Source of the DNA: Argopecten irradians
Taxonomy: Eukaryota > Mollusca > Bivalvia > Pectinida > Pectinidae
Assembly (NCBI RefSeq): GCF_041381155.1
Contig: NC_091143.1
Coordinates: 24,579,695-24,643,694, forward strand
Length of the DNA: 64,000 nt
Direction of reading: 5' to 3'
Positions 11,750-24,909 of the stretch are shown here, in pieces. The notes beneath the pieces are model-generated. The model saw nothing but the letters and a program-made list of their open reading frames with translations, was not told the origin of the DNA and searched no databases. Within the stretch, counting starts at the first letter, position 1; each line of letters starts with the position of its first letter. Both the position numbers and the translations under genes were made by a program.

Positions 11750-14200
11750 GATTCATTGAAACATACGAACAATGGTAGGTCTCCAGGACTTGGTGGCTTT
11801 ACCGTGAAGTTCTATACAAAATTTTCTTTTAAACTCTATTAACCCACTTACCTACAAAACATGTTAACCCCAAGGATTATAAAATGTTAGCCAAAACAAG
11901 GAAAATCCAAACTATTCATAAACATTGATGCCAGTTTCACTTTTGAATGTTGGTTAGTATAGTATTAAACCTTTTAAACCATATATCATAAGTTCAAGTT
12001 AATCAGGTTTGTAAAAGGTCATATATATTTCGTAGTGTACAAGACAATTCATGGCATCATTAGAAAATTAGTGGATATTAATGTACCGCGTATTTTATTA
12101 ATATTAGGTTTTTTAAAATGAATTCGATTGGTCATTTAAAGACAAAATGTATTTCTTCGATTTAAGTGATTTTATTGATTAGTGTTTTAGAAATTCTATG
12201 TTCTGATGTAACAGCTTTTGTTGTAACACAATGGTACCTCGCCATTGTTTTCAATGTAAGTCATGGCGTTTGATAAAAGCATCCTCTCTCTCCTTATCTA
12301 TTTATCATATTTTAGTGTTCTGCCGAACAACATGGATACATTTTTGTAGATCCGGCCTTCGGCAGCCACTGCCGAAGGTTAAATTGCGGCGCTCCATTGT
12401 GCTGTATAATTTAATATTTGTCTACTTTGTTCCGCATTACTGTTCGTATCCTATTATGTAATCGTGTTCGTTTTGTTTGTCTTGATAAAGGCGCAGATCG
12501 CCTCGAAAATTTGACAATTTTGTTTTGTCCACACGGTTGTAATTACTTCCTTGTCCCATATCTATTCATTATATTTATTTAAATTTTAAGTCTACATTAA
12601 ACTATGAACTTGATAATATAGAGCCCAGTTTCATCAACATTCATGACTTAAATTTCCCCATAGAAAAGCATTACAAAAAGGGGAAACAATTCTTAAGTTA
12701 AGGAACCTTCCTCAAAATCTGTAATGATTTCCTATGGAAATGGATGTTCGAGAAACTGGACCCAGGGATAATAGTTGATACAATGAGTATTTAATGAGTC
12801 ACTATGCAGATGATTCGACTCTTATAATGGATGAGGATAAACAGTATCTGTAAAGAGGTCTTTACATTATTGACATCTTTGAAAAATGTTCTGACTTAAA
12901 ACAAATATTGAAAATCTCAAGCTAAATTGATTGGGGCGAATATGGGGTATGGTCAATACGAAGAAGACAATATTTTTCGAACAGAAAACATGAAAGACCT
13001 TAATGGATAAAACAACAGAAAAAACAAAAGATGTTTACAACGATAAAAATCCTTGTAGTCCCAAAAGCTATTTTATAGACAATCTACATCAATGATAAAA
13101 TTTATCAATATCTGAAGCAAGATGCCATTTGCAGATTTTATCAAAAAATTAGACTTCTATTGCTTATACACAGGGATTTCAGGAAATGACCCATTTGGCG
13201 ATCTGTTTGAAAAAATGATTTTCTTCGCTTTGAGTAGTGCCAATTTTTCACCTGTTTTTACTCTTCAATTACTTTTACTTAAATTATCATTAGGACACTC
13301 TTTTTAGCTGTAATGGGTTATTTTTTTTCAGTAAAAATTCACTAGGTTCTTTGATATTGAAATATTAAGTAATAATGTTGAAGCAGATACACTGTTGTCT
13401 CTTCATTTTTATATTTTACTGTTTAAACTAGTGCATTATATATCTCACAATAAAGGGGTAGACGTAGCATATGTTGCTTTTCTGAGGATCAAACATAATT
13501 GCTATATTATTAAAGAGAACCCCTGTGCAATAAATTCTGCAAACTTAATACGCATTAAAGAACCTATTAAGATAATATGGTTTAATTTATCGTGTATATG
13601 ATCAAAATGTCATGAAATCCAATATTATACCAATAGGTATCTTCGAGTGTCAATAGCTTAAGAACAAGAACAAGGACATATGCTTTCTTTCTTCCATTTT
13701 CTTTCTATGGAATGAACTCCTATTTCCATATATACTATATGACAAAAATTAATACAGTACAATTTTGACTTCCCAGAGGTAAAAATAAAACAAAAACAGA
13801 AAAACTTCTCGAAAATGGAGAATGTAATGGAGCATCAGAAACAATTTACTCAGTTATGTATAATTATGATATTGTCTCAAATGGGAAACCTGATTTTTCC
13901 ACTATTTGGGGCCAATTGAAATTGGAAACCTTTAGGATTTAATATCTTAATCCTGCTTATGTCATTTATCTTACTAAAAAGACAATATAAATAATAACCT
14001 GATTGGGAAATATGCAAAAATACTTTTATCAGAAATTAATAGAAAAGTGTTAAACGTATCCTAGAATAAATTAAACAAATAACAAAGCACACATGAATTA
14101 AAGTATGAAAACCGTAAACTCACACTGGAAACATCATTAACGAGAAGACCCTCAGTACCTACATCCCAAAATATGTCCAAAATGATCTGATATACACATA
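11750..14200 (+). mobile_element. Decayed LINE (L1/Tx1-like reverse transcriptase remnants)
   Basis: Translated pieces in changing frames match the order of an RT domain. NGRSPGLGGFTVKFY (11771-11815) corresponds to the K-SPG-DGF-EFY motif. A short stretch near 12290 may correspond to the P-LSPYLF motif. YADDSTLIM with the catalytic YADD lies at 12803-12814. Weaker L1-like C-terminal similarity follows to about 14200. Many stops and frameshifts separate them, so the copy is old. A MITE (12621-12763) and an unrelated stretch (about 12310-12600) sit between the RT motifs. Confidence 0.65.
12621..12763. mobile_element. MITE, CCCAGTTTCAT family (copy 2), inside the LINE
   Basis: Ends GCCCAGTTTCATCAACATTC and GGATGTTCGAGAAACTGGACC are imperfect inverted repeats. 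The interior matches copy 1 at 3661-3823 (CATTACAAA, AAGTTAAGGAA, CTGTAATG, TTTCCTATGG). It lies upstream of the YADD motif of the surrounding LINE, so it inserted after the LINE. Confidence 0.7.
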
Positions 14201-14419
14201 ATAAATTTTTCCTTGTTTTTATAAATCTGGCTTTCTGATTGGTCAATAATATTTTGCATACCACTATGAAAAAGAATATCCGAAATTGGCGCGAAACCCC
14301 AATGTTATCGTGACGTCACAATGGAGACATTGGCGTTACAAATTGATCACTATAGTGGTACATGTTTATTAAACATATTTTATAAAAGGACATCTTTTGG
14401 GAACAATGTAAATTTGATG

Positions 14420-16841
14420 TTATATGTAGCAACATAAATGCAAACCCTTGAAATAAATTTAAAAAGTGCAAAAGGTCCCAGGGCTTGTGCTATGGCCAAA
14501 TTAAAATTGCCCTGTAGGTGTGTCCCTTTTTTATCCAAAACGGTATCAAAATCTTCTTTTATGTTGTCAAACTGTATTGTGTTCTGAAGAGCATAAATAG
14601 TTACATATTATGATTACAAATATGTAGACAAACTGTAACATATACAATTTTGGCAACATTTTTAAGACAGAAAATGCCGAAATTTAGGTGTTATTTTCGT
14701 CCATGTCAATTATTAACAAAGGGGATTCACCCACTTCCAGTTTTAGTGCACCAAAAATGTTTTCTAAAAGTTGACTCATTTGAGAAAAATCGTGGACCGG
14801 TAAATTTGAATTAAAAAAAAAACTGGTTAGAGAAGATTATTTTGTATTAGGATAAAGTTTTTACCAATTTTCACACACATATATATACTATATTGTACAT
14901 GTTTAATGTCGTTTTTTAAATACTGAGCTGTCAAAATGTTGGCAATAACATCAAATCACACTATTTCAGGTTTTTTATGTGATAAAAAACAAACACAAAT
15001 TTTATACATGATTTTTTTTCAAAATTGCAATAAATTTGTCATATTTGATATTTCCTAGCAGTTAAATATTTAGTTTGTTCAGAATATTATTAATTACTGA
15101 AGTTTGATTTTGTGTTTTTTATGGTTAATGAAATACACAATATAGTCAATAGTTTTCGGGGCCACAGTTTTATTTTTCAGAATTATCTTTGTGTATCAAA
15201 AACACATTCTACTATCAATCAAAATGGTTTATGTTTGTTTATCTTGTATTTTTTGTTATGAAATATACATGTTAGGGGGAGCCAAATGAATTAATTTATA
15301 CATGACACAATGCTGGGGTTAACATACAGTAGATGTGTAGATTTCCAATTAGATCGGACACTCTCATTTTCTGTTTGACTATTTCTCCATTATCTCTGTA
15401 TGATTAATACTACACGTATATCCCCAATTGACATTTATAGAAACTCAGTGTTTATGTTCATAAGGATTTCTTTCAGAATTACTAATAAAACTAATATAAG
15501 TTCTGTAATTATATAAGTCCAAAGTCAGTTTATACAGAGTAGAATGAAATGATAAAACGTTCCATCGCCACACACTTTATCACTGGAATATACATGTACA
15601 CCATATACTGCGACCAAAACCTTTTTCTTTTGTGTCTAAAACTAATGTATATGTAAAGCTATCTAATATTCTAATGATCAAATAATACTGACATGGAATT
15701 CAAATATGATTATTGACAACGCAGATAAGAAGATAAGATCAAGTTTTGACGATTTTTAACGTGTTCTCATCATTAAAAGCGCCTACATTCAGTTAGTTAT
15801 TTTGCAAATTAAAGAAGTATTTGTCATTAATGTATCAACAATGATACATAAATGAGTTACCTGACCAAATTAAACTTAAAATCTTAAACAATAATTATAT
15901 AAAGATGTGAAAGTGATAAGTTTTTAAATTATTAGAATTAATCAACATGAGGGTCAATCTATCAGGAGTATGAAGTGTTGTATCAAATATTAGTATAGCC
16001 CTGCAAATAATTGAACTAGGTTTGTAACACTGACCCCTTTAACCTGGTAACTCTCAAACCGCACAATTATAGAATCTCATTATATCCGCTCTCTTCAATT
16101 TAAATGCGTGCTATAATTACACATAAATTATTAGAACGGGACATGTTAGTGAAGCAACATCAAATGCAAAACAGTTTATAATGGTCTTAAAATACTCAAA
16201 TTGTTTGTAATTTTGATTGTGTAAAACTTAATTTTTCTACAAAATATTACTAAATAAATCAATTTGAAATCTTAGCAAGCTTAACAAATAATTATTGGAT
16301 TAAATATTGATGTTGACACCGTTAGATTCGTGATTAATGGTCTAAAATAAGCATATTCATAACATTTTGAAACGTTACTAAAATAGACCTTGCCTCACTA
16401 GGACCTTTAATCGACAAATTTACCGGTCCACGATTTTTCTAAAATTTTCACTATATTTACGTCAGGTAATGAGCCAACTTTTTAAAAAATATATTTGGTG
16501 CACTCTAACTGAAAGTGGGTGAATCCCCTTTGTTAATAATTGACATGGCCAAAAATAGCGCCCGAAATTTCGACATATTCTGCCTTAAAAATGTTGCCAA
16601 ATTTTTTGTTGTTACATTTTGTCTACATATTTGTGATCATAATATGTAATTTTTCATACTCTTCAGAAAATAATACAGTTTGACGACGTAACACATGATT
16701 TTGATACTGTTTTGGATCAAAACGGGAACCCTGTCATACACATCTACAGGGCAATTTTAATTTGGCCATAGCACAGGCCCTTGGGACTTTTGAATTTTTA
16801 AACGTATATCAAGGCTTTGCATTATTTTTTGCTACGTATAA
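14420..16841. repeat. 2.4-kb structure with about 400-bp inverted arms
   Basis: The left arm, 14420-14809, and the right arm, 16413-16841, are inverted copies. Matching landmarks are GTGCTATGGCCAAATTAAAA versus TTTTAATTTGGCCATAGCAC, CAAAGGGGATTCACCCAC versus GTGGGTGAATCCCCTTTG, and ATCGTGGACCGGTAAATTTG versus CAAATTTACCGGTCCACGAT. The arms differ by scattered substitutions and small indels. The 1.6-kb AT-rich interior has no recognisable coding sequence. It may be a large foldback transposon or two head-to-head copies of one repeat. Confidence 0.75.
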
Positions 16842-17039
16842 CATTCAGTTTTAATAAAATTGGTTAGTGGACTTCCATTCTTCATGAAAGAAGTCACAAA
16901 AATTTGCAAAACAAATATGTTTTTCATATCCCGATGAAATTAAAAAAAAAAAAAAAACCAGTGACATCAATTCTTATTCGTATTACAGATAATGACAAAC
17001 CTCGGAGGCTAAATAAACTACCAACGCTTTTCTATTTAC

Positions 17040-17586
17040 TTTTATCACAGGGATGTAGAAAGACTACGACAAAAATTGATGACTAGATCATCTTCTAGTC
17101 AAGTAGACCAAGTACGGTAATAAAGGATTTGGATAAGAAAAACGATGAAACTCGAGGATTTGCCCACCTATTTCATCAACTTTAAGAAAAATTGTTATGA
17201 ACTCAATCTCAACAAATCCACCAGTCTCCAAAAAGAGTTATAAAAGGGGTATAATAAAGACACAAATCTTGTCGACTAACAAATTTGCCCCATCCCAACT
17301 CTTACTTTTTGATTTTACTATCCCACTGAACCATGCCGCTGGAGACACCTACATGAACATCGTACTGACAATAGGTAAACCAATCGTCCCAATCCCTTTA
17401 TGTTAAACGCAAAGCAGGAACAGGAATTAACTCTTTTATAGACTATGATGTGTCTCGGCTAGGGGACAGAACCAGAGCCTTCCTCACATGGGCGAACGCT
17501 CAACTCAAGGCCAAAAGTGAGGCGGTGTCAAGGAAGACGGAAGGAAGAAGAAAATCAGAGAGTATAGAAAAGATAAGGTTATATCC
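17040..17586 (+). other. Degenerate coding-like stretch, unrecognised
   Basis: The base composition is less AT-rich than the surroundings and short frames look protein-like, notably SRLGDRTRAFLTWANAQLK (from 17450) followed by a Lys/Arg/Glu-rich stretch. No family recognised. It is probably a piece of an old repeat, but a decayed host exon cannot be excluded. Confidence 0.25.
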
Positions 17587-17599
17587 ATTATTTTCTTCC

Positions 17600-19140
17600 C
17601 TGTCACTACAACTTTTATTTACATGCACTAATTTTCTAATATGATAATGATTATAATACATGTATTAAACAAGTATCTCCTTTTTATACAAATAATATCA
17701 CTTAAGATAGTTTGAAATTTGGTTGTGTGTACATTTTAGACAGATACAAATAATAACAACGTAATTTAATGTAAATCTATCGAGGAATCACAATTGTGAT
17801 AAAGAATTTCTTTCTTCTTTTTATGATAGAGTTACTTCCCTTTGCTTTATATGTGTATTTCCTTTTTCAAAATTAGCAAAAAGTTGTAATTTCACATATA
17901 TTATAAATGTATTTAATTACAATAAAAATCCATGAATATATTTGTGATTTAAGTATGAAAATGAGAAATTAAAATGCTAAACAAAACTTGTTTATATTTA
18001 ATAATAGTATTTACATGTATGCAAGGTGGACGTGGAATGAGTCAAGTGACTATATGACAATTATACGTATCTGTTTTTTAAGTTTAAAGAAATAAATTGA
18101 TTTTCTGTAGAAAAATATATGTTAAAACTGAAAAAATGATACTATAAAAAAGAAGCTCACAGTGACCTATATTTGAAAAATACCTATTGCCCATTGTGTA
18201 TTTTCTTATCTCTTAAGCATCAGCAAACAAATGTTGTCATACTCTGTATTACTCTCAGGTCACTGTCAACTTTACACATTCAGTTCAAAGGTCAAATGAG
18301 TGCTTAATTTTTCAAATGAAATCTCCTAGGATGATAACTGTTATAGGTAAATAAGTGAATCTAAGTTTGCAATAACATACATTATACATATACATTAACC
18401 TCCACCATGTCTTCTTATGCCCCAGTTTCCTCAAATTCAATGCATTCTTATAATAAATTCATGACATTGTTTAATGTAACACATCATTATACATATTATA
18501 ATACTCGCAGGTATCACTGTAATATTTAGGCACCAAATAGTCTTAACGTTTTGTATACATGTAATAGGCATTTATTCTAAATGAGGTCACTGCGACCTAC
18601 CTTTAACAGTTAGGTTGTCTTTAAGATGTTTTAATTTAAGTATAATTTTGCATAATAGTTAAGAAAAAACAAATTCATAAATATCCTTTGGTATGTATTA
18701 TAATATAACTTATTTTATCACTGAACAAAACAACAGAGATGCATCCATTCAATGAAATATATTTTAGCATCACAGGATATATGATTGAATTGATGACGTC
18801 AGGTCAAGCTGTGTCCTGTTAAATGAATCATCATTAGTTTGAGTACTCCCTCGAGAGCCCTGATAAAAAAGCAAACAGACGTTTCCTTTCTTTGTAAATT
18901 TCATGTGTTAATCATTCGATGTTTCTTTTAACAAAAGCCAAAAACATTAACTGTTGCATATTAACGTCATCTTTATATTTGCATTATTTCATTGACATTT
19001 CACCTATGAATCAACAATGAAACCAGCCTGTTACATTGTCAAGTAAACATGATTAACATTACTCACAGGTCAAAAAGCTACATCGATGCAACTGCTTTAC
19101 ACGTTTACAGACAGATATTTTACAAGTAGCAATTAACATA
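17600..19140. other. Upstream region of gene 2
   Basis: AT-rich and non-coding. A CRE-like palindrome TGACGTCA at 18794-18801 lies about 375 bp upstream of the TATA box and is the only conspicuous candidate control site. Its use is unproven. Confidence 0.3.
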
Positions 19141-19168
19141 ACTGCAGAGGTCCTTCCTTGTCGGGTCC

Positions 19169-19175
19169 TATAAAG
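19169..19175 (+). promoter_or_regulatory. TATA box of gene 2
   Basis: TATAAAG in a locally GC-richer context, about 30 bp upstream of the inferred start of transcription near 19199. The leader exon 19199-19235 ends at AAG|GTAAGG. Confidence 0.7.
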
Positions 19176-20277
19176 GCGAAGGTGCCCAGGAGACAGGTAC
19201 AGTTCCACTGGCAATCCGAACCCCTCCAGATCAAGGTAAGGTGTCTGTAGTTATCGTAAAGATCTTCAGGGTAATGACTTATTTTGTTAAACATTTATCT
19301 ATCTTATTTAATTCATTTATCATCGACAGATATTTATATTGTTCAGAATACTTGGTAACGATTACATCTAAACACATTGAATTAGAATAATTAGATAAAT
19401 GTTGGAGTCAAGTTTTATCAATTTTCAGAGGAACAAAAATGTTTTTTCGCCATCAGAAAAAGATGGCATTATGATATTCAAAACAGTTAATATATTTGTT
19501 ATAGATGAAAGTAGATTAATATTAAGAAGTTACATCTCAACCTATAATTATATCATTTTTTGTTTTCATGGTTTGGTCTGCAATAAGTTTTATTTTATAA
19601 AGCCAGTTGATGTTATTTAATTTAATCATTTAATCAACTGATTCTGTTATTGAACTATAAAATGAAGCATTTTTAAAGCTTAAATGTCGTTATTCGGATC
19701 GTTCATTTAATTCACACATTGACTTAAAGAAAATAAATATGATCAGGGCCATGTTAATAAGTGCAACCAAAATCGCTAAACTTTGTAGAAAATGTTGTTC
19801 AGTAATTTTTTAATAGCAAATCGTCAACCAGAACTCTAATTAAACCTATGTAAAGCTCGATGGTATAAAACGCTCACTCCGATAATAACTGATTAAGTTT
19901 TTTTTTTAATTTTGAAAAAAAACACCTACACAATGGTTTTGTACATAGCTGAAAGAATACGTGGCTTACCTAATATCATACTAAAGTTATTTGTATATTT
20001 GCTATGGCACTTTCCGTATAAAATGTACACAATGCTAATGCCCGGCCCTAATGACATGGGACATTTAGTGGACTGTCATGTTTGTGTTGTCATAAATTGT
20101 TCTGAAATGAAGTTAAATATAATGACACTTAATGCTGGAGAGAGTGCACATTTGTGTTAACAGTTTTAACCACTTGAAGAGACATTAATCAATTGTTATA
20201 ACTATTTTACCTACATAACCCTACACAATTCCAACATACAAGGTATGTACTACTTTGGCCTGTTCTATTTTTAGAAA

Positions 20278-22338
20278 ATGCTGCTGATTGTGGCCGTACT
20301 TCTCGCCTGCTATGCTGCCCAGCCAGGAATTGGCACGTTTTGGGGTAAGTATTTATTGTCCTATATTCCATATCCTTCCTCCTTATAACACTATACAAAA
20401 CAATATTTTAACTTTTTATTTATGTTAAGATTGAAAAAAAACCGACTTCTGATGTTACAAAATATGCGAATGCAAAGCAGAATGTTATTATCTATTCCTG
20501 TATTTTCGGAAAATTATATTGTACTAAAATGAGTAACTACATGTTAATACTGTCTGTCCGATATTGGTTTCCCGATGATAGTTTGAAAACGGAGGGATAG
20601 ATTATGTTGAAACCTCCTAGAATAGTTGTTTATGAGGGGGAAAGTTTTGGGAATAAATGTGCAGTCAAACTGTCTCTCAAAGGTCACTGTTACTAAAATA
20701 GATTGTTTTTGCAAATGTTATTTTCAAACGAGAACTTAAGAACTGATTGATTGGTTTTGTTGAAACTTTGTGTAATGGTTGCCTATGATGGAGCAAAACT
20801 TGAAATTGAATTTGAAGTCAATATATCAACCCAAAGGTCACTGTTACTAAAACTAAGTTGCTTTAGTTAATGTTGGTTTCGAAACGATTACTTCATACAA
20901 AAATAGCTTATGAGTTTGAAATCTGTAAGTCATCTGTAAACAGATGGAACCCCAACGAAAATATTGCTATAAATGTATTGCTGTATTAAACAGAAACTAT
21001 GCTTTGAGCTATCAAACCTTTCCATATTACCGCCTACAACCTTTCGTTGAAGAACATAAGTATCTTATTAAGAATGAATTATAATATTTGATCATTTCAA
21101 TAGGTGGCGGAAGTGGAATGTCAACAATGACGTCTCCAATGTCTGGTTCTAATTGGTACAGCAGTCGAAGCGCTAGTAGTGTACCCTGGCAAATGCCCAT
21201 CAGTGGCGGATCATCCTCATACTACAAACGTCACTCAGTGTCCGTAGGACAACCCGTAATCTCTTCCATTTATACCACCACATACCCAATGGGCGGTATG
21301 GGCTCAATGGGCGGTATGGGCTCAATGGGCGGTATGAGCTCAATGGGCGGTATGGGCTCAATGGGCGGTATGACCTCAATGGGCGGTATGGGCTCAATGG
21401 GCGGTATGACCTCAATGGGAGGTATGGGATCCATGGGCGGCATGGGAGCTACAGGTGGTATGACTTCTATGGGTGGCATGGGATCTATGGGTGGTATGGG
21501 ATCTATGGGTGGTATGGGCTCTATGGGTGGTATGGGCGCTATGGGAGGAATGACTTCCATGGGCGGTATGGGAGCTACGGGTGGTATGACTTCAATGGGT
21601 GGCATGGGCTCTATGGGAGGTATGGGTGGTGCTGGAGGATGGAGTTCTATGGGCGGTATGGGTGGAATGGGTTCAATGGGCGGAATGAGCTCAATGGGAG
21701 GTATGGGATCTATGGGAGGTATGGGATCTATGGGAGGAATGGGAGCTATGGGAGGTATGGGATCTATGGGAGGTATGGGAGCTATGGGAGGTATGGGAGC
21801 TACCGGTGGCATGACTTCAATGGGCGGTATGGGTTCAATGGGTGGAATGGGCTCAATGGGAGGTATGGGCTCTATGGGTGGTATGGGCGGAATGGGAAGT
21901 GCTGCACGCTGGTCTAGCATGGGTGGTATGGGTGCTACTGGAGGGATGTCTTCCATGGGCGGAATGGGTGGTATGGGAAGCATGGGAGGTATGGGAAGTA
22001 TGGGAGGTATGGGAGGCATGGGCGGTATGGGAAGCATGGGAGGTATGGGAAGCATGGGCGGTATGAGTTCAATGGGTGGTATGGGTTCAATGGGCGGTAT
22101 GAGTTCAATGGGTGGCATGGGTTCAGCTGGAGCAACCATCGGAAGAGGTGGAAAAAAAAGAGGTAACTATGATGTAGTTCATTGATCTAAGAATTAAAAA
22201 TCACTTTAAATAACTTGGGTGAGGACCATATCGTTATGCCTACATTGTTTTAAAATGGCTACACCAGATGTATGAGGAACTGTTATAATGTTATAACTAA
22301 TACATCAACATACTTTCTCCATTACAGGTTCTTATTAA
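20278..22338 (+). CDS. Secreted Gly/Met hexapeptide-repeat protein (abductin/shematrin-like), 378 aa
   Basis: Non-coding leader exon about 19199-19235. Coding exons are 20278-20344 (exon from 20275 after TTTTTAG), 21104-22162 and 22328-22338, all phase 1. Exon 2 encodes a signal peptide, MLLIVAVLLACYAAQPGIG, with likely cleavage after CYAA. The mature N-terminus to about residue 80 is Ser/Tyr-rich and non-repetitive (SGSNWYSSRSASSVPW, HSVSVGQPVISSIYTTTYP). Residues about 85-360 are near-uninterrupted GSMGGM-type hexapeptides with variants GAM, GAT and TSM, interrupted twice by Trp-containing spacers (AGGWSSMG, AARWSSMG). The end is GRGGKKRGSY, where GSY comes from the last exon. No cysteine in the mature chain. 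AATAAA at 22465-22470. Gly+Met richness matches hinge-ligament abductin; the basic tail ending in Tyr recalls shematrins. Role (ligament, shell or byssus) is inferred. The gene is paralogous to 35636-38446. Confidence 0.88.
20677..20852. repeat. Two imperfect copies of a roughly 150-bp repeat in intron 2 of gene 2
   Basis: AAAGGTCACTGTTACTAAAA occurs at about 20679 and again at about 20831, each preceded by similar sequence (GTTGAAAC, TGTTTATGA/GCCTATGATGG, GTCAA). This is an ancient tandem or dispersed repeat. Confidence 0.5.
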
Positions 22339-22464
22339 AATGAGATACGGACTTCTCTCAACCAGAAAAGAAACGACGCCCTGATGTTGAAGACAAGCAT
22401 TGCCTAATTATAATCCCCTGTCATTAGATTTGTGCATGTTATAAATACCAGTTAAATTATTATA

Positions 22465-22470
22465 AATAAA
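22465..22470 (+). terminator. Poly(A) signal of gene 2
   Basis: AATAAA 127 bp after the stop. The 3' UTR has a stretch (GACGCCCTGATGTTGAAGACA, about 22375) similar to the gene 3 3' UTR. Confidence 0.7.
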
Positions 22471-22499
22471 CGTCATTGCCATAAAAATCACTGCGTTAT

Positions 22500-23940
22500 A
22501 GTAGTTCATGTATACATTTACTATATTATAGTTACGCCATTCACTTGACGTCCGCTACAAGCGACAGTAATGAAATCAGTGTAGCAACGAGAATGGAACG
22601 AACCAGTAAAAGTAATGACAGCTTTCGTTTTGAAAGCTACTTTTTTGTGTTATACGAAATCAAATAGCACTTAACCAACCTGATCTCCAAGAGTTGCTTC
22701 ACTTCATTTCACACAGTCAGTACTGAAGGAGTGACACGAAGGGAAGTCACTCTGAAATATCATAATGTCACCAAATATATATCTGTTAAAACGCAAATTC
22801 AAAGTAATCATAATAAATGCTAATCAATATAGAAAATGTCTATCTGACTGTGATATAACCGATTAAACTTTACATTTATTGCTTACTAATACTTCCGTGG
22901 AAACATGGTAAAATATCGACAGAATAACTAAGTGGTTTTTTCCGAAGGATATATTTTAGTGTTATTTTGAAATCACCATGGAAATTTTACGACACAACTG
23001 ATAATTGTAATAACTGAGTAATCACATATCTATCATTGTTTTATAATAGCGTTTACTCAAATTCAATTTCATGTTTATTATTTCATGATTTTGCATAATC
23101 ACAACAAATAAACGTTCAATTTTTCGAAGACTTAATTGTAAATGAGTGTTCATTTCATATACGATTCATGAAACAAGACTTAGATGTCTTTATTTTACTG
23201 GACTTGTTACAAAAGATAAATCTGTGAGAAGAGTTTCATAACATCCCTTCACTGCATACTTCCAAACTCTCACAAAGGAAAAGTGTGTCCAATAAATCTA
23301 TTGCTACCACAGTTTAGCCAACCCACAATACCCTTTCTTGGCCAATCAGGATTACATGATCACGAAAGGGACTGGACATGTGTGCAGTCGACCATGGTAA
23401 CAGTTGTTGTAAGAAAGGGGGAAAATCATTACCTATCTCGCTCTAATGATTAGGTCAATCAATAGACCAACTGACTATTGCTGAAAAGATTTTTAAGATA
23501 CAATGCAATAATTTAAATGAACATCAAAAGTCTTCATTAATTAATTTCTTTTAATTATCATATGATAGCTGTATATGATAGTTTTAACTCTTTAGGAACC
23601 TTTATATCAAGAAATATTAATTTGAAATTAATATATGTATTCCATTAATTGAACAGATGAAATTAATTTTAAAAACAATTTACTTACACATTTAGATCTT
23701 CCGAAAATTTATAAATTCATATACCAACCATTTTCCTTCGATTCGTTAAACAGAGCTTGATAATAATCCAATTTTTTCATACTGCTCATATTCAATAATA
23801 CATTTTGGTGCAGCATTTCGCAAAGTGAAAGTTTTTATCTCTACACATTACAATCATCCTTGTGCTTCTTACGATGGGTATTGACAAACTGATGTGTTAA
23901 CATTGAGCCAAGAACTCTCTAGTACGGAAAAAGTACTCAC
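22500..23940. other. Intergenic, nothing recognised
   Basis: AT-rich sequence downstream of gene 2. No open frame or clear repeat unit was identified. Confidence 0.35.
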
Positions 23941-23942
23941 AA

Positions 23943-24062
23943 GCATATCCTGTACCATCATCGGTAACCCAGGCGATATATACACTAACGTTAATATAAC
24001 GTTGATAAGTGTAGCGTAGTGTAGTGCGATCACTCGTGGGTCTCCGACGATGATCCTGTACA
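23943..24062. repeat. Small foldback (hairpin) element
   Basis: CATATCCTGTACCATCATCG at the left is paired by CGACGATGATCCTGTACAG at the right, with inner pairing ACACTAACGTT / AACGTTGATAAGTGT. An imperfect hairpin of about 120 bp, probably a short MITE. Confidence 0.6.
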
Positions 24063-24432
24063 GCTAAATAAAACAGACAACAATCAGAGAGTGGGGTATG
24101 GGGATGGAAAGGTGAAAATTTTCAAATCAACGTGTCTTTTTTGTTCGATTCGAGGTTAAGAAGGATGCAGGAAGTCAGTTATTGCATGATTTTTCGTCAC
24201 TCGGGACTTATTACCCCCTCGCTTCGCCCGGGTGTAATAAATTCCTTATTAATCAAAAGCCATGCAATAACCTTTACATATGAAGTGAACACAAATCTAA
24301 GATACTTTGCATCAATTAATCTCAAAACCAATATTTTAAAACAAAGTATCACAATATGTAGTAGAGGTAGCCATTCGTCACTCCGTCAATCGTAGATTCT
24401 TCACTCACATCGTTACCTTACACTCGTTCCAT

Positions 24433-24592
24433 GTCATATTACACCGGTATCATTTCAATGTGATATTGCACTAGTATCATATTCAGGTCATATTTCATTA
24501 GCATTATTTCCAAGTCATTTTACACTAGTATAATTTCCAGGTCATATTACACTAATAAGATTTCTACATCATATTACACTAGTATCATTTAA
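24433..24592. repeat. Minisatellite, 27-bp unit, six copies
   Basis: Six diverged units of the form GTCATATTACACTAGTATCA plus TTTCCAG. A single similar unit (GGTCATATTACACTAGTGGCA) occurs at about 59933. Confidence 0.75.
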
Positions 24593-24715
24593 AAAAAATG
24601 TCATGGGTGAATTCACAGGAATACCGACAGATCATATGATATATTACAGATTTACATTTCATGCAAAGGATCCAAACATTTTCCATGCAGTTATTTTGCC
24701 TCTTCTTATATTCTA

Positions 24716-24908
24716 TGCATTATTACAATTTTTCATTGAATATACCTGATTGATACCTTATGGATAATATTCATTGTGAAGTCATTATTTTGTGAGCGAT
24801 ATTCACATCGTTTTCTCTGAAAAATATGACGTTATAATCGCAAATACATGACTTCACGAACAATACCTACCCACAATGACAAACAACTCTGTAATATGCA
24901 AATACAGG
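24716..24908. mobile_element. MITE family P, copy 1
   Basis: The right end reads CCTACCCACAATG..CTCTGTAATATGCAAATAC. The left end has GCATTATTACA and GGATAATATTCATTGTGAAG. It has the family layout: TIRs around TGCATATTACAGAGTT, a GGGTAG segment, and an ATTGTGACGTCAT-like inner arm. This is a diverged copy. Confidence 0.55.
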
Positions 24909-24909
24909 A

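Noticed and set aside
12480-12535. Hammerhead-ribozyme-like motif (TTGATAA, stem AGGCG/CGCCT, CGAAA)
   Set aside because: The core differs from CUGAUGA at two positions, and the outer TTGTC/GACAA pair with each other rather than forming separate stems I and III, so a simple hairpin is more likely.
21270-22139. 289-residue IPPI-repeat minus-strand frame and smaller second-frame products opposite gene 2
   Set aside because: Shadows of the GSMGGM repeat. The + strand frame has a signal exon, splice sites, TATA box and poly(A) signal; the shadows have none.
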